From: Ruminococcaceae bacterium UBA3323
GTDB taxonomy: Bacteria; Bacillota; Clostridia; Oscillospirales; Acutalibacteraceae
NCBI GenBank assembly: GCA_002361935.1
Contig: DESD01000048.1
Coordinates: forward strand, 57,596-85,670
DNA length: 28,075 nt
Reading direction: 5' to 3'
The notes beneath the pieces are model-generated. The model saw nothing but the letters and a program-made list of their open reading frames with translations, was not told the origin of the DNA and did no database searches. This document shows, one piece after another, positions 1-4,640 of this stretch. A program made the translations under genes and the position numbers. Every line of letters begins with the position of its first letter. Position 1 is the stretch's first letter.

Positions 1-27
1 AAAAATGCGCAGCCGAAGCTGCGCAAT
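1..27 (-). terminator. Intrinsic terminator at the left edge
   Basis: An 8-bp stem, TGCGCAGC (5-12) with GCTGCGCA (17-24 region), closes a small GAAG/CGAA-type loop. Read on the minus strand, the hairpin is followed by a run of T that reaches the window edge. On the plus strand only AATAAAA follows, so the minus strand is the more likely direction. There is no minus-strand gene between here and base 900, so it would end a short transcript started in the inverted repeat at 49-164. Confidence 0.6.
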
Positions 28-71
28 AAAACGCCTGCTCCAACTGTCGCCAAACAATCTAATATCAAATA
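1..71 (-). ncRNA. Candidate ~70-nt small RNA
   Basis: A promoter-like TTGCTT-17-TATGTG (106 down to 78) would start a minus-strand transcript near base 71. The terminator at 1-27 would end it. No open reading frame with a ribosome binding site lies between them. Together these parts describe a short non-coding RNA. This is inferred from promoter and terminator geometry alone; I recognise no known RNA family. Confidence 0.25.
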
Positions 72-77
72 CTGTAT

Positions 78-106
78 CACATACTAACATCGATATAACA
101 AAGCAA
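78..106 (-). promoter_or_regulatory. Promoter-like element, minus strand
   Basis: On the minus strand TTGCTT (106-101) is followed after 17 nt by TATGTG (83-78). It is the mirror partner of the plus-strand element at 113-141 and lies partly in the left inverted-repeat arm. The -10 is a poor match to TATAAT. Confidence 0.35.
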
Positions 107-112
107 GCATTT

Positions 113-141
113 TTGACAAACACTTACGATGTTAATATGTG
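113..141 (+). promoter_or_regulatory. Promoter-like element, plus strand
   Basis: A perfect TTGACA (113-118) is followed after 17 nt by TATGTG (136-141), which lies in the right inverted-repeat arm. It would drive a leader of about 190 nt toward the HTH gene at 334, or a shorter structured RNA. Confidence 0.4.
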
Positions 142-190
142 CATATTCAATTAGATTATTTGGCACACTTATTCTATCATACTAGGTAAA

Positions 191-262
191 ATTCGTCAAC
201 AAAAAAACGGAGCGACAAGGGGATCGTTCCAGACGAATGCTGCATTTATTTTCCCTCTTTTT
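191..262 (+). ncRNA. Nested stem-loop with possible pseudoknot
   Basis: ATTCGTC (191-197) pairs perfectly with GACGAAT (232-238). Inside it, GGAGCGA (209-215) pairs with TCGTTCC (224-230) with one G-U. The loop CAAGGGGA (216-223) contains AGGGGA, which can pair with TTCCCT at 251-256 with one G-U, giving a possible pseudoknot just before a T-rich tract at 257-263. The fold is read by eye and no known RNA family is recognised. It is either a structured leader of the 334 gene or an independent small RNA. Confidence 0.3.
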
Positions 263-267
263 TATTG

Positions 268-318
268 TACTGCAATTTGCGGTAATCATCAATACAACAA
301 AACGCAGTTACATATAAT
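268..318 (+). promoter_or_regulatory. Proximal promoter and palindrome of the first HTH gene
   Basis: A near-palindrome TACTGCAA-T-TTGCGGTA occupies 268-284, followed by a perfect TATAAT -10 at 313-318, only 15 nt before the ATG at 334. There is no consensus -35, but CAATAC stands 17 nt upstream of the -10 (290-295). CAATAT occupies the same place at the second HTH gene. The transcript leader would be only about 9 nt long. Autoregulation at the palindrome is inferred. Confidence 0.45.
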
Positions 319-333
319 AACATTGGTGATTAT

Positions 334-543
334 ATGTATAAAAGAATTCGGGATTTGCGTGAAGATGCAGATTTAACGCAAAAAGAAATAGCAAAAGCTT
401 TAAATTGCTCTCAGCAGGTATATTCAAATTACGAATTAGGACAACGAGATATTCCAACTGCAATTTTGATTGCACTTGCAAAATTGCACAACACCACAAC
501 CGATTACATTTTAGGATTAACAGATAATCAAAATAAGCATTAA
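334..543 (+). CDS. Small Cro/C1-type HTH regulator (first of tandem pair)
   Basis: This 69-residue protein consists almost entirely of one HTH_3/XRE DNA-binding domain. Residues 4-30 carry the conserved LRED-LTQKEIA-ALN pattern, and the recognition helix region is SQQVYSNYELGQRDIP. It ends in NTTTDYILGLTDN, the usual end of short clostridial XRE regulators, and there is no ligand-binding or dimerisation extension. The start is ATG 334, preceded by a weak GGTGAT Shine-Dalgarno sequence. It is about half identical to the next gene, which has the same layout, suggesting tandem duplication. No toxin, phage or antitoxin partner is visible inside the window. The DNA-binding role is secure by family; the target and physiological role are unknown, and autoregulation is inferred from the upstream palindrome. 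Confidence 0.85.
   Translation: MYKRIRDLREDADLTQKEIAKALNCSQQVYSNYELGQRDIPTAILIALAKLHNTTTDYILGLTDNQNKH
490..528 (+). repeat. Direct repeat, copy 1 (3' end of first HTH gene)
   Basis: The 39 nt encoding NTTTDYILGLTDN match 796-834 at 37 of 39 positions, both differences being third-codon changes. The rest of the two genes is far more diverged. This suggests gene conversion, recombination or strong constraint on the nucleotide sequence. Confidence 0.8.
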
Positions 544-593
544 TCCTTACCAAATCCTACACTGCCTATTATATACCATTTCGGTTTATAAGT

Positions 594-622
594 CAATATA
601 CCAATGCGGTATGTCATATAAT
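594..622 (+). promoter_or_regulatory. Promoter and operator-like palindrome of second HTH gene
   Basis: ATACC-AATGC-GGTAT is a perfect 5-5-5 palindrome at 598-612. A degenerate copy, ATACC-ATTTC-GGTTT, lies 26 bp upstream at 572-586. A perfect TATAAT (617-622) follows 4 nt after the palindrome, so a bound regulator would block RNA polymerase. The -35 is not consensus (CAATAT, 594-599). Confidence 0.5.
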
Positions 623-639
623 ATTTTCGGTGGTATTAT

Positions 640-849
640 ATGAAGCTAAGATTAAAGGATATCAGAGAAGATAAAGATATTAAACAAATGGAGGTTGCGG
701 CATTTCTGAATTGTTCACAGGTTTGCTATTCCCGTTACGAAAACGGACAAAGGGATATACCGCTGAATACATTATGCTTACTTGCCGAATTCTTTAATAC
801 CACAACCGATTACATTTTAGGATTAACGGATAATCCGAGCAGGCGTTAA
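640..849 (+). CDS. Small Cro/C1-type HTH regulator (second of tandem pair)
   Basis: This 69-residue single-domain XRE protein is a paralogue of the gene at 334. It shares the pattern LRLKDIREDKDIKQMEVAAF-LNCSQ, the recognition segment YSRYENGQRDIP and the identical end NTTTDYILGLTDN. The start is ATG 640 with a weak GGTGGT Shine-Dalgarno sequence. Its own TATAAT promoter and a palindrome lie in the 96-nt gap after the first gene, so the two are probably transcribed separately. A strong hairpin terminator follows at once. DNA binding is secure; the regulon is unknown. The residues that differ in the putative recognition helix (QQVYSN against QVCYSR) suggest the two proteins may read different but related sites. 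Confidence 0.85.
   Translation: MKLRLKDIREDKDIKQMEVAAFLNCSQVCYSRYENGQRDIPLNTLCLLAEFFNTTTDYILGLTDNPSRR
796..834 (+). repeat. Direct repeat, copy 2 (3' end of second HTH gene)
   Basis: Partner of the repeat at 490-528, with 37 of 39 nucleotides identical. Confidence 0.8.
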
Positions 850-886
850 AAAAAGCAGTTCACTTTTGTGAACTGCTTTCGTTTTT
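848..886. terminator. Bidirectional terminator between HTH and aldolase genes
   Basis: A perfect 12-bp stem, AAAGCAGTTCAC (852-863) with GTGAACTGCTTT (868-879), closes a TTTT loop. On the plus strand CGTTTTT follows. On the minus strand the A-run at 848-854 reads as a U-tract. It can end both the plus-strand HTH gene and the minus-strand aldolase gene. Confidence 0.85.
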
Positions 887-899
887 GCCATATGAACAA

Positions 900-2117
900 T
901 TATTTCTTATCAATCTGCTTTGAATATTTAGCAAGATAAACGGTTCTCATAAGGAAGCATTCCATTTTCGGAACATAATGCGCTCTGTTGAAAATGCTTA
1001 CATCAACAACTGCAGCACAGCCCTTATCCATAATAATTTCAAGAGCCTGCATATCGCCGTCACTGTTACCGGTTACAAGCGCACCGTTGCCCTGAATCAG
1101 AACAGCGTTTCTGCCCTTAACAGCCTTTGCAATATTCTTGGCGCAATCGTCTGTATCGCCGTCTATCCACGGGCTGCATTTTACATCAAGGCCAACAATC
1201 TGTGCAAAATCATCAATCATAGGAATCATAGGATCGCCTGTGCAGGAAACAGCGATAACATCAGGTGTTGCCAGATGCTTAATCATTGTGCATTTTTCGG
1301 AAAGATAGATTTCCCTGTGAATTTTAGCGCATTTCGGAGCAATGCCGTTAATGCCAAGACCCGTTTCCATATCAACATCAACAGTTGTATCGCCTACGGT
1401 AAGCGTAAACATATTTCCGTTTCTTACCGATGCGCCGAGATCGCAGATTGTTTCAGGCATTTCGCCTGCATCCTTCTTTCTGAGGAAATAATTTCTTTTA
1501 TCATCATCAGAATAGGATCTTGCCCAAGAGTGGCGCATATAATTATCCTTGATAACTCTTTCGCAGCATTTTTCAAGGGTTTCGGCAATACTGAAGGCCT
1601 CATCATAGGATTTGCCCATACAGAGCGTGCCGTGGTGCATAAGCATAATTGCGTAGCAGTCCGGATTCAGCACAATGCAGTTTTCAACCTTTTTGCGAAG
1701 TGAATTTGTTGTTGACATTGCATAATCGGCAGTTGGAACTCTTTCACCGAGCACATCTTTATATTCGGCATAAACATTTCTGATTTCCATGCCTGTGATG
1801 CTGACAATTGTTGCCGCCCTCTGATGCGTATGAATAACAAAATCAACCTCCGGATGATGCCTGTACGCAGCAGCGTGAACACCCTTTTCCGAAGACGGCT
1901 TGATATCGCCCTCATATTCGCAGTCTTCAATATTAACAACAACGATTTCCTCAGGTGTTAAATCCTCATAAGCTCTTCCTGAAGGCGTAATAACAAACTG
2001 AGTATCTGAAATGCGGGCAGAAACATTGCCCCATGTGCGGGCAATAAGGCCTGTTTCAATAAGCTTTTTGCCTGCATCAACAACTAATCTTTTAGCTTCT
2101 TCAATTTCGTAAGCCAT
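900..2117 (-). CDS. Class II aldolase/adducin protein with degenerate second domain
   Basis: The product has 405 residues, about twice the length of a single fuculose-phosphate-type aldolase. Residues 1-205 hold a complete class II aldolase domain: GNVSAR (30-35), SSE (E77), HTH (H96, H98) and HHG (H161/H162) supply the expected zinc and catalytic positions. Family members cleave or epimerise sugar phosphates using a divalent metal. Residues about 225-405 look like a second copy of the fold: KIHREIY parallels KGVHAAAY, and LIQGNGALVTG parallels LMHHGTLCMG. The metal ligands are missing there (KHL for HTH, GNG for HHG). The ATG at 2117 was chosen because AAGGAGA lies just upstream; 26 further codons upstream are open but lack such a site. 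It follows the aminotransferase by 81 nt. The substrate is unknown; DHAP-type aldol cleavage of a kinase product is inferred. Confidence 0.85.
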   Translation of the reverse strand: MAYEIEEAKRLVVDAGKKLIETGLIARTWGNVSARISDTQFVITPSGRAYEDLTPEEIVVVNIEDCEYEGDIKPSSEKGVHAAAYRHHPEVDFVIHTHQRAATIVSITGMEIRNVYAEYKDVLGERVPTADYAMSTTNSLRKKVENCIVLNPDCYAIMLMHHGTLCMGKSYDEAFSIAETLEKCCERVIKDNYMRHSWARSYSDDDKRNYFLRKKDAGEMPETICDLGASVRNGNMFTLTVGDTTVDVDMETGLGINGIAPKCAKIHREIYLSEKCTMIKHLATPDVIAVSCTGDPMIPMIDDFAQIVGLDVKCSPWIDGDTDDCAKNIAKAVKGRNAVLIQGNGALVTGNSDGDMQALEIIMDKGCAAVVDVSIFNRAHYVPKMECFLMRTVYLAKYSKQIDKK

Positions 2118-2160
2118 AATTTTCTCCTTATCATAAAATGAATATTCTAAAAACCAAGCA

Positions 2161-2187
2161 AAGGGAGTAGGAAAACCCCACTCCCTT
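2161..2187 (-). terminator. Intercistronic hairpin (partial terminator or processing site)
   Basis: On the minus strand AAGGGAGTGGG pairs with CCTACTCCCTT around a 5-nt loop, giving an 11-bp stem with one G-U. TGCTTGGTTTTT follows, a separated U-tract. The hairpin lies between the aminotransferase stop and the aldolase ribosome binding site. It may lower aldolase expression or stabilise the upstream message. Confidence 0.5.
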
Positions 2188-2198
2188 GTTATCATGGA

Positions 2199-3683
2199 TT
2201 AATAATCAATCTTTACACACTTTGAAAGCACTTTGTCAAAACGCTTGATGCATTCATCAATATCCTCTTCAGTGTAAGCACTTGAAGTGTAAAGACGAGA
2301 GCCTGCAAGCGTTACAAGACCTTCTGCCATATAAGCAGCACCCATATACTGCATTTCTGTTTGGCGGATACTTGTCTGCTTAAGTGTTGAAGGAATCGTC
2401 CAAGGCTTCTTCCAATCAACTTTGAAGTGCATGGTTGCAACAGTATGAAGATGGCAAACAGAGCCGATATTGTAGCAAACGAAAGGAAGATCATACTTTT
2501 TGATTGATTCATTAATGCCCTTAACAAGGCGGTCAGCCATCTGACCTGCAACCTGGCAGGCATTTCTCTTTTCAATTTCGCAGATTACTGTATAGCCTGC
2601 ACAGCAGGAAATAGGAGTAGCAGCCATTGTACCGCCGCACATTGCCTTATGAATCTTCTTGCCTTCAGCCTTATCAAGACCTGCACCAAGATATTTCATA
2701 ACTTCCTTGTGACCGCCGATACCGCCTGCACCCGGATAGCCGCCGGCAATAATCTTACCGAAGATTGAGATATCAGGATCAATACCATAATAGCCCTGAG
2801 CGCCTGAAAGACCGATACGGAAGCCGGATACAACCTCATCGCAAACAAGGAGAGCACCGTACTTGCGGCAAAGAGCCTGAACGCCCTTCGGGAAGTCCTT
2901 ATCAACAGGACGTGTTGCTGATTCCGGACCGATTGGCTCAATGAATACAGCAGCAGTACCGCCGCGGAATTTATTAAGTATAAGTTTCTTTTCAAGGGAT
3001 TTAAGATCATTCGGGAAGAATTCCTGTGTGTGCTTGAATACGAACATCGGAACACCGTGTGACTGAAGGTTAAGTGTACCCGGAACACGCATACCCCATG
3101 CAAGCTGATCTGACCAGCCGTGGTAAGCGCCGCCCATTTTGATAATATTCTTATGGCCTGTAGCAAGACGTGCAACACGAACAGCGCACATACAAGCTTC
3201 AGTACCTGAACCGAGCATACGGAACATTTCTACTGACGGAACACACTCTGAAATCTTCTTTGCAAGCTTATATTCGTAAGGATGGAAAAGACCTGTTGAT
3301 GGGCCGCAGTCGTCAAGAAGCTCTTTAACCTTCTCTTTAACTACATCATCATTTGAACCGATGATTGTAGGACCGCCGGCCTGAAGGAAGTCAAAATATT
3401 CATTGCCGTCAACATCATACAGCTTATTGCCCTTTGCCTTTACCATAACGATTGGGAAGGGATAGTTAAAAGCAAGGTTATGCTGAACACCGCCGGGAAT
3501 GATATTCTTTGCTTCTTCAATCTGCTCTTTGGATTTTTTGCATTTCTTTGCGAAATACTCTTCTTCATACTCTTTAAGAGCTTCTCTGCTGATTGAATAA
3601 ATTGGTTTTTTGATGAGCGCATCAAGCTGTGAAGTAAGAATAGCTGCATCAGGATACTCTGTAATAGCGAATCTTGTATCCAT
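2199..3683 (-). CDS. Class III PLP-dependent aminotransferase, glutamate-1-semialdehyde mutase-like
   Basis: This 494-residue fold-type I PLP enzyme is in the class III (omega) aminotransferase group. Visible landmarks are GSGTEA at 158-163 (cofactor phosphate), YHG at 187-189, CDEVVSGFR with the pyridine-contacting D282, and the Schiff-base lysine K310 in SIFGKIIAGGYP. The SIFGK-I-GG-P pattern resembles glutamate-1-semialdehyde aminomutase, but that enzyme is about 430 residues. This one has a longer N-terminus (about 55 residues) and sits with no haem genes, so I do not call it HemL. Related enzymes move an amino group between a primary or sugar-type amine and a 2-oxo acid. The ATG at 3683 has AAAGGAGGAAAA upstream. 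A strong promoter and two palindromes precede it, and the aldolase gene follows in the same direction. Substrate unknown. Confidence 0.85.
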   Translation of the reverse strand: MDTRFAITEYPDAAILTSQLDALIKKPIYSISREALKEYEEEYFAKKCKKSKEQIEEAKNIIPGGVQHNLAFNYPFPIVMVKAKGNKLYDVDGNEYFDFLQAGGPTIIGSNDDVVKEKVKELLDDCGPSTGLFHPYEYKLAKKISECVPSVEMFRMLGSGTEACMCAVRVARLATGHKNIIKMGGAYHGWSDQLAWGMRVPGTLNLQSHGVPMFVFKHTQEFFPNDLKSLEKKLILNKFRGGTAAVFIEPIGPESATRPVDKDFPKGVQALCRKYGALLVCDEVVSGFRIGLSGAQGYYGIDPDISIFGKIIAGGYPGAGGIGGHKEVMKYLGAGLDKAEGKKIHKAMCGGTMAATPISCCAGYTVICEIEKRNACQVAGQMADRLVKGINESIKKYDLPFVCYNIGSVCHLHTVATMHFKVDWKKPWTIPSTLKQTSIRQTEMQYMGAAYMAEGLVTLAGSRLYTSSAYTEEDIDECIKRFDKVLSKCVKIDY

Positions 3684-3703
3684 AAATTTTCCTCCTTTAA
3701 TTT

Positions 3704-3750
3704 TTAAGTGAGCTTCCACTTAATTATATTTGATGTGAGCCACTGCTCAC
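3704..3750. promoter_or_regulatory. Two palindromic operator candidates for the TetR regulator
   Basis: TTAAGTG-AGCTTC-CACTTAA (3704-3723) and GTGAGC-CACT-GCTCAC (3735-3750) are two inverted repeats. They share the half-site AAGTGAGC, which reads on the plus strand at 3706-3713 and on the minus strand at 3752-3745. Both lie downstream of the aminotransferase -10, inside the transcribed leader, as expected for repression of transcription by the adjacent TetR protein. The assignment to that protein is inferred. Confidence 0.6.
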
Positions 3751-3765
3751 TTTATTTACATATTA

Positions 3766-3793
3766 AGTATATCACTTTTTAACGATTTGTCAA
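3766..3793 (-). promoter_or_regulatory. Promoter of the aminotransferase-aldolase operon
   Basis: Minus-strand TTGACA (3793-3788), a 16-nt spacer and TATACT (3771-3766) form a near-consensus sigma-A promoter. The start point near 3759 gives a leader of about 75 nt containing both operator-like palindromes. Confidence 0.7.
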
Positions 3794-3834
3794 ACGCTTA
3801 TTTATATTTTTTTGTTTAAATTTGTTACTAATTA

Positions 3835-3863
3835 TTGCAGTAATTTGAATTATGTGTTACTAT
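3835..3863 (+). promoter_or_regulatory. Promoter of the tetR-kinase operon
   Basis: TTGCAG (3835-3840), a 17-nt spacer and TACTAT (3858-3863) match a sigma-A promoter and point toward the TetR gene, leaving a leader of about 87 nt. The AAGTGAGC operator half-site is not seen here. Confidence 0.5.
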
Positions 3864-3899
3864 GTTTACACTATGTTTAAGCTATGGGAGAGGGATTTG

Positions 3900-3953
3900 T
3901 TGCACTTGCATAAAAATAAAAAAATACTTTTGTGCAATGCTACAAAATTTTAA
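3900..3953 (+). CDS. Possible 17-codon leader ORF before tetR
   Basis: A TTG at 3900 follows the purine run GGGAGAGGG (3886-3894) by 5 nt and opens a 17-codon frame ending at TAA 3951-3953. That stop is one codon before the TetR ATG and in the same frame. The TetR start itself has no Shine-Dalgarno site, so translational coupling is possible. TTGCAC (3900-3905) and GTGCAA (3932-3937) form an inverted repeat within it. This may equally be chance. Confidence 0.2.
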   Translation: MHLHKNKKILLCNATKF

Positions 3954-3956
3954 AAA

Positions 3957-4640
3957 ATGATAAAACATTATAAAGAAGCCTTTGAAAAAATTCCCGAAGA
4001 ACGCAAAGAAAATATTCTTGAGGTTGGGATAGACGAATTTTCTTCAAAGGGCTATGAAAACGCCAATATAAATGTGATTGCCCACAATGCAGGAATCAGC
4101 ATCGGATTAATGTATAAATATTTTTCAACAAAGGAAGATTTATTTTTAACCTGCATTACAAGGGGAATGAAAATTCTTGAGGATGCCGTTGATGAAATTA
4201 TGGTAAGCAAAGACAAACTGCTTGTTAAGGCGGAAAAGCTTATCCGTGCAACCTGCGAGCTTTCAAGAAAAAATATCAAATATATAAAATTGTATAATGA
4301 ATTAACCGCTGAAAAGGACAGCGAGCGAGCAATTATGCTTGCAAGAGAAATTGAAAGCATAACAAGCCGCAAATATATAACCATTATTGCGCAGGCTCTT
4401 GCAGGAGGAGATGTTCGCCAGGATCTTGATCCAAGGCTTTTTGCCTTTTTTCTTGATAATCTTCTTACAACGCTTCAGTTTTCCTTTACCTGTGAATATT
4501 ACAGGGAAAGACTGAAAATATATACAGGCGTTGATACAGATGAGCTTCATGACGATGAAATAGTAAATCAGCTTTTAAAATTTATAGAATCTGCATTTAC
4601 TTTTGAAAAAAAGAAAAGTGATTACACGGAGGAAAAATGA
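3957..4640 (+). CDS. TetR/AcrR family transcriptional regulator
   Basis: The product has 227 residues. The N-terminal TetR DNA-binding domain spans about residues 12-65, with the typical pattern ILEVGIDEFSSKGYENANIN followed by IAHNAGISIGLMYKYFSTKEDLF. The rest is an all-helical ligand-binding and dimerisation domain of unknown specificity. The ATG at 3957 is the first possible start because TAA lies in frame one codon upstream, and no Shine-Dalgarno site is visible. The stop overlaps the kinase start (ATGA-type junction), so the two are translationally coupled. Divergent from the aminotransferase and facing two palindromes in the shared region, it is most simply the local repressor of this cluster, released by a pathway metabolite. 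That role is inferred. Confidence 0.9.
   Translation: MIKHYKEAFEKIPEERKENILEVGIDEFSSKGYENANINVIAHNAGISIGLMYKYFSTKEDLFLTCITRGMKILEDAVDEIMVSKDKLLVKAEKLIRATCELSRKNIKYIKLYNELTAEKDSERAIMLAREIESITSRKYITIIAQALAGGDVRQDLDPRLFAFFLDNLLTTLQFSFTCEYYRERLKIYTGVDTDELHDDEIVNQLLKFIESAFTFEKKKSDYTEEK

Larger units (their letters stand above)
49..164. repeat. Long two-block imperfect inverted repeat
   Basis: Two pairs of 15-nt blocks mirror each other. The outer pair is 49-63 (GCCAAACAATCTAAT) with 150-164, and the inner pair is 78-92 (CACATACTAACATCG) with 127-141. Each pair matches at 14 of 15 positions. The blocks are separated by 14 nt on the left and 8 nt on the right, with a 34-nt centre (93-126). A promoter-like element occupies the same relative place in each half. 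It could be a regulator-binding region, a divergent promoter made by duplication, a small mobile-element remnant, or a recombinase site. Confidence 0.75.

Noticed and set aside
308..553. An 81-codon minus-strand frame over the first HTH gene
   Set aside because: It covers the HTH gene and its promoter, has no binding site, and its composition is what the reverse of an A/T-rich gene gives.
334..849. The HTH pair as a toxin-antitoxin module
   Set aside because: Both proteins are DNA-binding domains of the same family; neither resembles a toxin, and no toxin gene lies within the window.
1..900. An insertion sequence or integrated element end
   Set aside because: There is an inverted repeat, but no transposase or integrase fragment and no recognisable target duplication; element ends could lie outside the window.
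978..1703. A 241-codon open frame opposite the aldolase gene
   Set aside because: It is antisense to a clear class II aldolase, lacks a ribosome binding site and has no recognisable domain; long antisense frames are expected from this codon usage.
2199..3683. Calling the aminotransferase hemL (glutamate-1-semialdehyde aminomutase)
   Set aside because: The active-site pattern is similar but the protein is about 60 residues longer, and the neighbours are a kinase, an aldolase and TetR, with no haem genes.
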